A stretch of DNA of 64,000 nt, from the NCBI RefSeq assembly GCF_900112795.1, contig NZ_FONA01000011.1, positions 62,001 through 126,000 on the forward strand. The letters are read 5' to 3'. Position numbers and translations under genes: made by a program. The notes under the pieces are model-generated. The model saw only the letters and a program-made list of their open reading frames with translations. It made no database searches and was not told the origin of the DNA. Position 1 is the stretch's first letter. Each line of letters begins with the position of its first letter. This DNA comes from Thermophagus xiamenensis. Lineage in GTDB: Bacteria; Bacteroidota; Bacteroidia; Bacteroidales; Marinilabiliaceae. Of the stretch, positions 44,146 to 53,014 are shown in pieces.

Positions 44146-47049
44146 TTACAAGCCTTCCATTTTGAGAAATCGGCCGGTATAGCTTTGCGGGCAGTCAGCC
44201 ACTTCTTCCGGTGTTCCGCAGCAAACGAGCTGTCCACCCTGCGAGCCACCTTCCGGGCCAATGTCGATAATATAGTCGGCAGTTTTGATGACATCCAGGT
44301 TATGCTCAATCATAATGACTGTATTGCCTTTTGAAATGAGCTTATTTAGTACATCCAGAAGGACTCTGATATCTTCAAAGTGAAGGCCTGTGGTGGGTTC
44401 GTCCAGCAGATAAACGGTTTTCCCGGTATCTTTTTTAGACAATTCGGAAGCCAGTTTTACCCGTTGCGATTCTCCGCCCGAAAGGGTAGTGGAAGGTTGT
44501 CCCAGCTTAATATAGCCGAGCCCTACTTCCTGCAATATTTTTAATCGGTGGACCAGCGAAGGGATATGCTCAAAAAATTCCACCGCCTGATTGATGGTCA
44601 TGTTTAAGACGTCGCTGATGGATTTGCCTTTATACCTTACTTCCAGGGTTTCGCGGTTGTAGCGTTTGCCATGGCACTCGGGACACTCGACCATGACGTC
44701 GGGTAAGAAATTCATCTCAATCACCTGTACACCGGCACCTTTACAAGTTTCACACCGTCCACCTTTGACGTTGAAAGAGAACCGTCCCGGCTTGTAAGCC
44801 CGTATTTTGGCTTCGGGCAATTCGGCAAAGAGTTTCCGGATATCATCAAATAATTTGGTATAGGTAGCCGGATTGGAGCGAGGTGTTCGTCCCAGGGGCG
44901 ATTGGTCAACGTTAACTACCTTGTCGATGTATTCGAGTCCTTTAACGGATTTATAGGGTAGAGGATCTTTAACGGATTTATAAATGTACTGGTTGAGAAT
45001 GGGATACAGTGTTTCGTTTATCAAGGTGGATTTGCCGCTTCCCGACACACCGGTAACACATATGAAGGTGCCGAGTGGGAATTCGACATCGATATTTTTG
45101 AGGTTATTACCCTGAGCACCTTTAATTATTAATTTGTGTCCGTTACCTTTTCTACGTTCAGTCGGTACGGGAATTTTTTTCTTACCCTTGAGGTAACTGG
45201 CCGTAAGTGTTTTTGATTTAAGGATTTCTTCGGGTGAACCCTGGGCCACCACTTCACCGCCGTGTCGTCCGGCATAGGGGCCCATATCGATAATATGGTC
45301 AGCGGCCAGCATCATATCGCGATCGTGCTCAACAACCAGTACCGAGTTGCCGGTATCGCGCAGTTGTTTCAGAGAGTTAATAAGCCGGTGATTATCGCGT
45401 TGATGAAGCCCGATGCTGGGTTCATCGAGGATATAGAGTACATTGACCAGCTGAGAGCCAATCTGGGTAGCCAGTCGAATGCGCTGGCTTTCTCCACCCG
45501 ACAGAGACATGGTGCTTCTGTTTAGGGTAAGATAGTCCAGTCCTACGTCTAGCATAAATCCCAGTCTGGCTCTGATCTCTTTTAAAATCTCTTTGGCAAT
45601 GGTTCTTTGTTTGGGCGATAACCGGTCTTCCAGTCCTTCGCACCATTGATAAAGCTCTTTCAGATCCATATTGCTAACCTGAGCAATGTTTTTGCCGTCG
45701 ATAAGGAAATGAAGAGCTTCTTTATTTAGTCTCTGTCCGTTACATTCGGGGCAAGTGGTCTTTCGGATAAACTGGTTGGCCCACTTTCTGGCTTTTTGAG
45801 AGGTGTCGTTATGTTGCTGGTTCTGGATATAGCTGATAATTCCATCAAAACTAAGGGTGTAATTGGATGATGTTCCTAAAGGAGTGTCTTTCAGCCGTAA
45901 AGGTTCAGTTGTTCCGTGCAGTATTTCGTCCAGTCCTTCTTCCGGAATGTTTTTGATGGGGGTTTTAAGCTTAAAGCCATGTTTGTGTGCGATGGCTTCC
46001 AGTTGCCAAAAAATGAGGTTGTTTTTGTATCGTCCCAAAGGAACAATACCGCCCGAATAAATCGATTTAGATTTGTCGGGAATGATTTTTTCGATATCGG
46101 TTTCTTCGATATATCCCAATCCTTTACATTTTGAGCAAGCCCCTTGTGGCGAGTTGAATGAAAAATTATGGGGCGCCGGTTCATTATAGGAAATACCGGT
46201 TGTGGGACACATTAACTGTCGGCTGAAGTAGCGGGGAGTGTCAGCATCTTTTTCTAGTACCATCATTACATTTTTCCCCTGCTTCATGGCCAAGGCGACA
46301 GAGTCTTCCAACCGTTTCCGGTCCTTTGAGGTAATTTTTAGTTTATCAATGACTACTTCAATGAAGTGGTTTTTATAACGGTCAACCTTCATGCCGGGGC
46401 GTACTTCTCTCATTTCTCCGTCTACCCGAACATTAAGAAATCCCTTTTTTCGGATTTGCTCAAACAACTCTTTGTAATGGCCTTTACGCCCTTTCACCAG
46501 TGGTGCCAGGATGTAGACATTTTTCCGGTCAAATTGAGAGAAAATAAGGTCTATAATTTCACGGTCGGTATATTTCACCATTTTTTCACCCGTTTTGTAG
46601 GAGATAGCCTCACCGGCACGGGCATAGAGAAGTCGAAAAAAGTCGTATACTTCGGTGGTGGTACCTACCGTGGACCTGGGATTTTTGCCGGTGGTTTTTT
46701 GTTCGATGGAAATCACAGGACTTAACCCAGTGATTTTATCGACATCCGGTCGTTCCAATCCACCCAGAAATTGTCTGGCATAGGCCGAGAAGGTTTCTAT
46801 ATAGCGTCGTTGTCCTTCGGCATATATGGTGTCAAAGGCGAGAGATGATTTTCCGCTACCACTGAGTCCGGTGACAACAACCAGTTGGTTGCGCGGAATG
46901 GCAATGTCAATGTTTTGCAAGTTATGCACCCGTGCTCCTAATACCTCTATCTTATCAAAGTCTTTTTCTACGGGTGTGGCTACGTTATTTAATGTCTTCA
47001 CTGATTTTATTTTTGAAACCTTCAAAATTAGTAAAAGAAATCTTGCCAC
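44146..47049 (-). CDS. uvrA: UvrABC excision nuclease subunit A
   Basis: Up to 967 residues from GTG 47049; a GTG at 47001 would give a more usual length, and no ATG is available, so the start is uncertain by 16 codons. Two ABC ATPase modules are present: GLSGSGKSSLAFDT near the N-terminus and GVSGSGKSTLINETLYP in the second half, each with its LSGGESQRI/V signature and LDEPS/LDEPTTGLH Walker B. Zinc-binding Cys pairs lie in CPTTG, CSKCKG/CPECNG and CETCKG/CPECHG. UvrA finds bulky DNA lesions with UvrB. It is complete and ordinary. Confidence 0.96.
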   Translation of the reverse strand: MARFLLLILKVSKIKSVKTLNNVATPVEKDFDKIEVLGARVHNLQNIDIAIPRNQLVVVTGLSGSGKSSLAFDTIYAEGQRRYIETFSAYARQFLGGLERPDVDKITGLSPVISIEQKTTGKNPRSTVGTTTEVYDFFRLLYARAGEAISYKTGEKMVKYTDREIIDLIFSQFDRKNVYILAPLVKGRKGHYKELFEQIRKKGFLNVRVDGEMREVRPGMKVDRYKNHFIEVVIDKLKITSKDRKRLEDSVALAMKQGKNVMMVLEKDADTPRYFSRQLMCPTTGISYNEPAPHNFSFNSPQGACSKCKGLGYIEETDIEKIIPDKSKSIYSGGIVPLGRYKNNLIFWQLEAIAHKHGFKLKTPIKNIPEEGLDEILHGTTEPLRLKDTPLGTSSNYTLSFDGIISYIQNQQHNDTSQKARKWANQFIRKTTCPECNGQRLNKEALHFLIDGKNIAQVSNMDLKELYQWCEGLEDRLSPKQRTIAKEILKEIRARLGFMLDVGLDYLTLNRSTMSLSGGESQRIRLATQIGSQLVNVLYILDEPSIGLHQRDNHRLINSLKQLRDTGNSVLVVEHDRDMMLAADHIIDMGPYAGRHGGEVVAQGSPEEILKSKTLTASYLKGKKKIPVPTERRKGNGHKLIIKGAQGNNLKNIDVEFPLGTFICVTGVSGSGKSTLINETLYPILNQYIYKSVKDPLPYKSVKGLEYIDKVVNVDQSPLGRTPRSNPATYTKLFDDIRKLFAELPEAKIRAYKPGRFSFNVKGGRCETCKGAGVQVIEMNFLPDVMVECPECHGKRYNRETLEVRYKGKSISDVLNMTINQAVEFFEHIPSLVHRLKILQEVGLGYIKLGQPSTTLSGGESQRVKLASELSKKDTGKTVYLLDEPTTGLHFEDIRVLLDVLNKLISKGNTVIMIEHNLDVIKTADYIIDIGPEGGSQGGQLVCCGTPEEVADCPQSYTGRFLKMEGL

Positions 47050-47130
47050 AAAAGAATCCTTTCTTTCGGTCGTGCAGGAAAATGCTTCAGGACCAAAAGA
47101 ATCAGGCTTAAGAGGTATTAAATAAATTTG

Positions 47131-48132
47131 TTATTCGACGCGTGGTGGCGCCTGAGTTGGTGAAGATTTTTCAATAATTGCAAAAGTAGGGTCTTTGGGA
47201 ATTTTAATGTGATAAGTTTTTCTGCGGGAATTGGTTAGTTTGATGTCCCTCAGCCACGGATTTAAATCTTTTAGCTCTTTATAGGAAATGCCATATGATT
47301 TGGCGAAGTCGGCAAAATTGCTAATTGAAGAGTCGACTTCAACAATAAAGGTTTCCGGCATGTGATAAAGGTCTTCTGCTCGAACGTGAAAGCCATATTT
47401 TTGAGGGTTTTCAAGAATTTCTTTAATGGCAATAATCCTGAAAACATACCTTCCGGTTTCTTCGTTGAGGAGCAAGTCGTAATAGTTATCTGCCTTTTGC
47501 CGATTCATTTGTTTCAGAACGTGGGATCTTCCGGCATTGTAGGCAGCTGCGGCAAGTGTCCATGAGCCAAACTTTTCATAGCTTTTTTTCAAGTATTTGC
47601 AAGCTGCTACTGTGGCTTTTTCCAGATGGTAACGTTCGTCCACTTCGTTGTTTACCTCTAACCCAAAATCGGTAGCAGCACTACGCACAAATTGCCAGGG
47701 GCCTACCGCACCCGAAGGTGATGTGGCGCGCATGATAAGGCCGCTCTCGGCAAGCGCCAGATATTTGAAATCGTCGGGAACGCCTTCTTCTTTTAAAATA
47801 GGTTCTATGATAGGAAAATATTTGGCAGCCCTTTTAATAAAGAGCAAAGTTTGCGATTGCCAATAGGTATTGACCAACAGTTCACGATCCAGGCTTTCTC
47901 GAACGTATGACCGCTCTATGGGAACAGGTTCACCTGCAAAAGTGGGATGCTCAGGTACCGGAAGTGAAAAAATATTGTATTCTTTTTGAAAAAGTTCAAT
48001 ATGAGATGGTTCTGTTTCAACTTCCTCCGGGCTGGAAGAATAAGTTAACAAGCTCCACAATACGGCACTAATGCCAAAAAAAAGTATTCCCGAAAAAAAT
48101 TTTAATAGCCTTGATTGTTGTCTGGTTGTCAT
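47131..48132 (-). CDS. Membrane-bound lytic transglycosylase, MltD-like
   Basis: 333 residues: an N-terminal membrane anchor (about 13-30), a linker, an SLT domain (about 105-235) with the catalytic Glu in YLALAESGL, followed by SGAVGPWQF and AAYNAGRSHV, and a C-terminal LysM-like segment (about 265-320, DFAKSYGISYKELKDLNPWL...YHIKIP). It cuts peptidoglycan between MurNAc and GlcNAc for remodelling. Transcribed on its own from a promoter at about 48176-48206. Confidence 0.9.
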   Translation of the reverse strand: MTTRQQSRLLKFFSGILFFGISAVLWSLLTYSSSPEEVETEPSHIELFQKEYNIFSLPVPEHPTFAGEPVPIERSYVRESLDRELLVNTYWQSQTLLFIKRAAKYFPIIEPILKEEGVPDDFKYLALAESGLIMRATSPSGAVGPWQFVRSAATDFGLEVNNEVDERYHLEKATVAACKYLKKSYEKFGSWTLAAAAYNAGRSHVLKQMNRQKADNYYDLLLNEETGRYVFRIIAIKEILENPQKYGFHVRAEDLYHMPETFIVEVDSSISNFADFAKSYGISYKELKDLNPWLRDIKLTNSRRKTYHIKIPKDPTFAIIEKSSPTQAPPRVE

Positions 48133-48175
48133 GGTTTCTCCCCTTCGAATCGTTGCTGACTGATCAGTAGTTCTA

Positions 48176-48206
48176 CAAATTTATATATTCTTTAACGGAA
48201 AACAAT
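48176..48206 (-). promoter_or_regulatory. Promoter of the lytic transglycosylase gene
   Basis: On the - strand TTG, 19-20 bp spacer, TAAATTTG (48176-48183), matching the Bacteroidota promoter; about 45 bp from the start codon, with the ACTGATCAGT palindrome in between. Confidence 0.6.
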
Positions 48207-48414
48207 GTATTAGCGTACGCAGATAAGAAGAAAAAGTTTTAAGAGACCTGCAGGAAACCGGAATTGTGAGGAATGATAATGGGATATATGGTTGATGTAA
48301 ATGTAAATATCTGGTTTAGTCAGATGAATGTTAGGTGTGAGTTTGAAGAATTGAAGGGTAGAAAATAAGATTGATTCAGAGAGCTTTCGGTGGGTCTTCC
48401 CATTACGAGGAAAC

Positions 48415-48446
48415 AAAAAAGCCGATGCTGTTTTGAAGCACCGGCC
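48415..48446 (-). terminator. Terminator of the rnf operon
   Basis: Read on the - strand GCCGGTGCT, 7-nt loop, AGCATCGGC, then TTTTTT. Nine pairs with one G-T; it lies about 45 bp after the rnfA stop. Confidence 0.88.
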
Positions 48447-48491
48447 TATAAGAGATATGTGAAGGAGATTTTCTATCGCCAGAAAAAAGGA

Positions 48492-49064
48492 TCAAACCAT
48501 ACCGGCAAATCCCATGAAAGCCATTGCCAGAATGCCGGCAACGAGCAATGCGATGGGGGCACCCTGCATCCCTTTTGGTATTTCTACCAATTCAAGCTGT
48601 TCACGAATGCCGGCAAAGGTAACCAATGCCAGTCCAAATCCTATGGCCGATGAGGCGGAAAAAACAACCGCTTCGAGCAGGTTAAAATCGCGGTTAACAG
48701 TCATAATGGCCACCCCCAGAATAGCACAGTTGGTGGTGATAAGTGGCAAAAACACGCCCAAAGCCTGATAAAGTGGGGGACTCACTTTTTTCAGAACAAT
48801 CTCAACAAGTTGTACCAATGCTGCAATGACTAATATGAAGGAGATGGTTTGCAGAAAGGTGATACCAAATGGTACAAGAATTAATTTTTGAATAAAGTAG
48901 GTGACGATGGTGGCAATTACCATGACAAAGGTAACTGCTCCGGTCATTCCAAGGCCTGTAGAAATCTTTTTAGAAACGCCCAGAAAAGGACAAATTCCTA
49001 AAAACTGGCTCAACACAATGTTGTTGACAAATATGGCCGATATGATGATAATAAAATAGGTCAT
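48492..49064 (-). CDS. rnfA: Rnf complex subunit A
   Basis: 190 residues, six membrane helices, starting MTYFIIIISAIFVNNIVLSQFLGICPFLGVSKK, the RnfA/NqrE-like signature with the conserved Cys in LGICPF. A second Cys lies in TTNCAILGVA; the two half-membrane Cys together bind an iron-sulfur centre with RnfE in studied complexes. Last gene of the rseC-rnfBCDGEA transcript, followed by a terminator. Confidence 0.95.
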   Translation of the reverse strand: MTYFIIIISAIFVNNIVLSQFLGICPFLGVSKKISTGLGMTGAVTFVMVIATIVTYFIQKLILVPFGITFLQTISFILVIAALVQLVEIVLKKVSPPLYQALGVFLPLITTNCAILGVAIMTVNRDFNLLEAVVFSASSAIGFGLALVTFAGIREQLELVEIPKGMQGAPIALLVAGILAMAFMGFAGMV

Positions 49065-49139
49065 GGTATCTTAATTTAATCACTTAATTATTCGTGTCAA
49101 TGGTCGTTGAAACATCTTCTTTGATTCCAAAAGAAAATC

Positions 49140-49727
49140 TTATCCGGCACGACGTATCTTATTGATAAGCGCAATCAGGTATCCCAAGGCGATAAAGGCT
49201 CCGGGCGCAAGAACAAAAACAAGCATTCCGTAGCTTTCCGAAAAAATCGGTAATCCAAAAGCTTTCCCACTTCCCAATAATTCTCGTGTAGTTCCCAAGA
49301 TAGTTAGTGCCAAGGAAAAACCCAGTCCCATTCCCAGACCGTCGATGATAGAGGACCCTACTGAGTTTTTGGAAGCAAAGGCTTCGGCACGCCCCAAAAC
49401 AATACAGTTCACAACGATAAGGGGTATGAACAATCCCAGCGCTTCGAACAAGGCTGGCAGCCAGGCTTGCATCACCATCTCTACAATGGTTACAAAAGAG
49501 GCAATGATGACGATAAATGATGGGATGCGTACCTTTTCAGGAATGAAATCTTTAACCAAGGCAACAACAATATTGGACATCACCAGAACGAAGGTGGTAG
49601 CCAAGCCCATACCTAACCCGTTAATGGCCGATGAGGTGACACCAAGGGTGGGACACATCCCCAAAAGCATAACAAAAACGGGGTTTTCTTTAAAGAATCC
49701 TTTTGTGAAATTACTCCATTGATTCAT
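49140..49727 (-). CDS. rnfE: Rnf complex subunit E
   Basis: 195 residues with six membrane helices, homologous to RnfA; MCPTLGVTSSAINGLGMG and VNCIVLGRAEAFA carry the conserved Cys. Its start overlaps the rnfG stop (ATGA), and 75 bp separate it from rnfA. It is part of the ion-translocating membrane core. Confidence 0.95.
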   Translation of the reverse strand: MNQWSNFTKGFFKENPVFVMLLGMCPTLGVTSSAINGLGMGLATTFVLVMSNIVVALVKDFIPEKVRIPSFIVIIASFVTIVEMVMQAWLPALFEALGLFIPLIVVNCIVLGRAEAFASKNSVGSSIIDGLGMGLGFSLALTILGTTRELLGSGKAFGLPIFSESYGMLVFVLAPGAFIALGYLIALINKIRRAG

Positions 49728-50437
49728 TGCATTCCTCCTTCCTGACTATTTTTTTCTTTAGTGGTGGCCGAACTGTGTGTATCAACAATTTCGGTATAGG
49801 CATACCATGCTTTTCGAACTGCTTCCAAAAAGGCGCGTGAGCTAATGGTGGCTGCCGTAATGGCGTCTATATCACCGCCGTCGGCCGATACCTCCAATTT
49901 TGTTTTGGTGGGATCCACACCAACAATGCTGGTGTTGCCACCCCCTGAATTGTTGGAAATGCCAAATAACCAGTTGAAAAAAGCATTTCCTGAAGCTTTG
50001 GAAACGTTATCCTCTTCAGAGGGCTTAAACCAGGTGGTCATTTTGGTGCCCAGGCCGGGGGTTTCTTTATGTTCCAAAACCTGATAGTTGTAGATGGTTC
50101 CGTCGGGCAATATGCCTACCATGATTTTGACATCCCCGCCAAAACCATTATGGCTGATGGATTCGATGGCACAACCAACCTTTTTACCCTCTTTTTTTGC
50201 CGGGAATACTTTGAGCGAATCCCCATCCGATGTAGGAATTAGATACATCTCTTGAGCAGGATTATTGTCAAATTCCGGAACAACCAACCGGATAGCTTCC
50301 TGTTGTTTTTTTTCTTTAGCAATAGCTACCGGTTTTTCGGTAAGCTTATAAACATATCCCAATGCGGCACCCGTCAGCAATGTAATGGTGATGAGGGTGA
50401 GTGCCATATTAGATAATGATGATTCTGTTTTACCCAT
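49724..50437 (-). CDS. rnfG: Rnf complex subunit G (FMN-binding)
   Basis: 237 residues from ATG 50437 (MGKTESSLSNMALTL), which leaves 7 bp after rnfD; the longer frame from 50488 would run into rnfD. One membrane helix (about 12-32), then a periplasmic FMN-binding domain with the flavinylation motif in DAITAATISSRAF (covalent FMN on Thr). LEHKETPGLGTKM is the family block. The protein carries an odd insert (GNTSIVGVDPTKTKLEVSADGGDID region) typical of Bacteroidota RnfG. Confidence 0.94.
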   Translation of the reverse strand: MGKTESSLSNMALTLITITLLTGAALGYVYKLTEKPVAIAKEKKQQEAIRLVVPEFDNNPAQEMYLIPTSDGDSLKVFPAKKEGKKVGCAIESISHNGFGGDVKIMVGILPDGTIYNYQVLEHKETPGLGTKMTTWFKPSEEDNVSKASGNAFFNWLFGISNNSGGGNTSIVGVDPTKTKLEVSADGGDIDAITAATISSRAFLEAVRKAWYAYTEIVDTHSSATTKEKNSQEGGMQ

Positions 50438-50444
50438 TGAAATA

Positions 50445-51464
50445 CTATTTTGAGGTTTGCACTCTGGCGGTTTTAATGGTTTCTCCAAAGCGCTTTGGCT
50501 TCATATATCTGTTGATAAGCGGTGTGAATCCGTTCATAATTAAGATGGCGAAGGACACACCTTCGGGATAAGACCCGAAACAACGAATCAAGACGGTAAT
50601 AATGCCAATTCCTGCACCATAAAGCAACATCCCTTTATTCGACATGGGTGAAGTGGCATAATCGGTAGCCATAAAGAAAGCTCCCAGCATTATTCCACCG
50701 GTTAGGATATGGAACAGGGGGTCTGCAAAGGTTGATGGATTGGCCAAATGTAAAATTCCGGTAAAGATTACTACTGACCCAATGACGCTAACCGGAATGT
50801 GCCAGGTAATAATTCTTTTCCAAAGCAGGTAAACACCTCCGATGAGAAGTGCCAAGGCAGCCATTTCGCCGGCACTACCTCCTGTTTTTCCCAGAAAAAG
50901 GTCCAGGTAGGAGGGTATGCGTTCCATTAGTTCGGGAATGGTTTGTCCATTGCTGAGGCCTTCTTTAATGACGGAAAGCGGTGTGGCCCCTGTTTGCGCA
51001 TCAATATATTGCAACCGAGATGCGAAAGGTGTGGGCCAGGTAGTCATCTGAACGGGATAGGAGATGAGCAAAAAGACTCTTCCTACCAACGCCGGATTGA
51101 AAGGATTGTTGCCGAGTCCTCCGAAGGACATTTTGCCAATTCCTATGGCTACTGCCGCACCAATAATGATTAATCCTATAGGAATATTGGTCGGAAGGTT
51201 AAATGCCAGCAACAAACCTGTAACGATTGCCGAACCGTCGGTGATGCTTGGCGTTACTTTTAATAAATATTTTTGGATGATCCATTCGAAAAAAACACAG
51301 GCCGCCACTGAAGTAAAAGTAACAATGAGTGCGCCGACACCGAATAACCACACCGAGGTGGCCAGGGCCGGCAGAAGTGCGATAATCACTCCATACATGT
51401 TGGCGGGAATAGAATCACCGCTGTGAATATGTGGTGATGGAGAAATGACTAACTTTTGGTTCAT
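50445..51464 (-). CDS. rnfD: Rnf complex subunit D
   Basis: 339 residues, multi-helix membrane protein starting MNQKLVISPSPHIHSGDS, with the covalent FMN site TGATPLS (about residue 157). FGGLGNNPFNPALVGR and MATDYATSPMS are family blocks. The ATG lies in the outer end of a dispersed repeat (TTCATCAGTATAAA), so the repeat is its 5' flank within the operon. Confidence 0.95.
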   Translation of the reverse strand: MNQKLVISPSPHIHSGDSIPANMYGVIIALLPALATSVWLFGVGALIVTFTSVAACVFFEWIIQKYLLKVTPSITDGSAIVTGLLLAFNLPTNIPIGLIIIGAAVAIGIGKMSFGGLGNNPFNPALVGRVFLLISYPVQMTTWPTPFASRLQYIDAQTGATPLSVIKEGLSNGQTIPELMERIPSYLDLFLGKTGGSAGEMAALALLIGGVYLLWKRIITWHIPVSVIGSVVIFTGILHLANPSTFADPLFHILTGGIMLGAFFMATDYATSPMSNKGMLLYGAGIGIITVLIRCFGSYPEGVSFAILIMNGFTPLINRYMKPKRFGETIKTARVQTSK

Positions 51465-51606
51465 CAGTATAAAATTAATTTAAGTTATTGGTCTGATGGA
51501 ACTCGCATGACCATCAGATTATTCATGTTCTTGTTGAGATAACCCCGGTTGGTCATGCTCGTTTCATGATAAATAATTTATTTTACTTATTGGCCTAATG
51601 GCATTC
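51462..51606. repeat. Dispersed palindromic repeat (module B) inside the rnf operon, copy 8
   Basis: Starts on the rnfD start codon (TTCATCAGTATAAAATTAATTTAAG); hairpin arms at 51490-51512 (GGTCTGATGGAACTCGCATG plus ACC) and about 51550-51569 (GGTCATGCTCGTTTCATGAT). A second left arm begins at 51592 (GGCCTAATGGCATTCG) and decays before rnfC. It widens the rnfC-rnfD gap to 187 bp. Confidence 0.85.
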
Positions 51607-51651
51607 GTGAGGTTTGTGTATCGCTGCAATCCTTTAGGCGTCATCCAACAA

Positions 51652-52980
51652 TTATTGTCTGCTACGAATAATTTGTCCAACTTTTCCTTTACCCAGGCGG
51701 ATGTAATCGAGGAGTGGGCGATGAGCCGGACAGGTAAAGCTGCACGAACCACATTCGATACAATCCATAATTCTGTCTTCTTCTGCTCTGTCCCACATTT
51801 CTTTTTCTGCTTCAATCATCAGTAAATAGGGCTCCAATCCCATGGGACAAGCAGAAACACATTTGGAACAGCGTATGCAGTTTTTAACCGGCTGACGGTG
51901 TGCTGCTTCGTCAGGTAATACTAATAAACCGGAACTGCCTTTGGTAATAGGCACCTCTAGTGAGGTTAAGGCTTTTCCCATCATAGGACCGCCACCAATC
52001 ACTTTTCCGGTGTCTTGGGGCAAGCCACCGGCTGCTTCTATGAGTTGTTCTATAGGTGTTCCGATTCTGGCGAGGAAGTTGGAGGGTTGGGCTATGGCGG
52101 GGCCTGTTACGGTAACCACCCGTTCGATGAGCGGTTTGTTTTTTTGTACGGCTTCGTATACGGCAACGGTGGTTCCTACATTTTGCACCACCGCACCAAC
52201 TTCTATAGGTAATTTGCCGGAAGGGACCTGTCGTCCTGTGATGGCATCGATGAGTTGTTTTTCACCGCCCTGTGGATATTTCACTTTTAACGGCTGAACA
52301 TCAATACCCTCTTCTTTAGAAGTTAACTCTGTTAACTTTTTGATAGCATCGGGCTTATTATTTTCGATACCGATAACAGCTTTGTTAACATTCAATGCTT
52401 TCATCAAAATGCGAATACCAACGATAAGTTCTTCACTCTTTTCAAGCATGAGGCGATGGTCGCTGGTGAGATAAGGCTCGCATTCCACGCCGTTGATTAT
52501 CAGTATTTCACATTTTTTTCCGGGAGGTGGTGATAACTTAACATGCGACGGGAAGGTGGCACCACCCATTCCGACAATACCCATTTCCCCAATTTTTTTG
52601 ATGATTTCTTCGCCAGAGAGAGTAATCTCTTTTACGAGTTTGTCGGAACGATCGATGTCATCGAGCCATTCATCGCCGTCAACATCAATGATGATGGCCG
52701 GTTTTCGGTAGCCTGAAGCATCTACCGTTTGGTCTACTTTAAATACTTTCCCCGAAACAGGCGAATGGATATTGGCTGAAACAAATCCACCGGAAGCAGC
52801 AATCATCTGTCCGGTTTTTACGATATCTCCCTTTTTTACCAGTGGCTTAGCCGGTGCACCAATATGTTGAGTTACGGGTACCGATACTCTTTTCGGGAGC
52901 GGGAGCACCTCTATCTGTTTTTCAGCAGACAGTTTCCATTCGTGGGGATGAACACCTCCTATTTTGAATGTTTTCAGCAC
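51652..52980 (-). CDS. rnfC: Rnf complex subunit C (NADH dehydrogenase module)
   Basis: 442 residues: N-terminal RnfC barrel, an NqrF/Nuo51-like flavin/NADH domain (GMGGATFPSHVKL, EPYLTSDHRLM), an SLBB segment and two 4Fe-4S clusters (CIRCSKCVSACPMGLEP and CIECGSCSFTCPAHRPL). It passes electrons between RnfB's ferredoxin side and NAD(H). Separated from rnfD by a repeat-filled gap. Confidence 0.95.
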   Translation of the reverse strand: MLKTFKIGGVHPHEWKLSAEKQIEVLPLPKRVSVPVTQHIGAPAKPLVKKGDIVKTGQMIAASGGFVSANIHSPVSGKVFKVDQTVDASGYRKPAIIIDVDGDEWLDDIDRSDKLVKEITLSGEEIIKKIGEMGIVGMGGATFPSHVKLSPPPGKKCEILIINGVECEPYLTSDHRLMLEKSEELIVGIRILMKALNVNKAVIGIENNKPDAIKKLTELTSKEEGIDVQPLKVKYPQGGEKQLIDAITGRQVPSGKLPIEVGAVVQNVGTTVAVYEAVQKNKPLIERVVTVTGPAIAQPSNFLARIGTPIEQLIEAAGGLPQDTGKVIGGGPMMGKALTSLEVPITKGSSGLLVLPDEAAHRQPVKNCIRCSKCVSACPMGLEPYLLMIEAEKEMWDRAEEDRIMDCIECGSCSFTCPAHRPLLDYIRLGKGKVGQIIRSRQ

Positions 52981-53014
52981 GGTTATCTTATTAATTGATG
53001 GTTCAATGATATAA

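Larger units (their letters stand above)
48133..48491. other. Intergenic region between rnfA and the lytic transglycosylase
   Basis: It holds the terminator of the rnf transcript (48415-48446), a 10-bp palindrome ACTGATCAGT (48159-48168) and the transglycosylase promoter. No gene is seen in the remaining AT-rich sequence. Confidence 0.5.
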
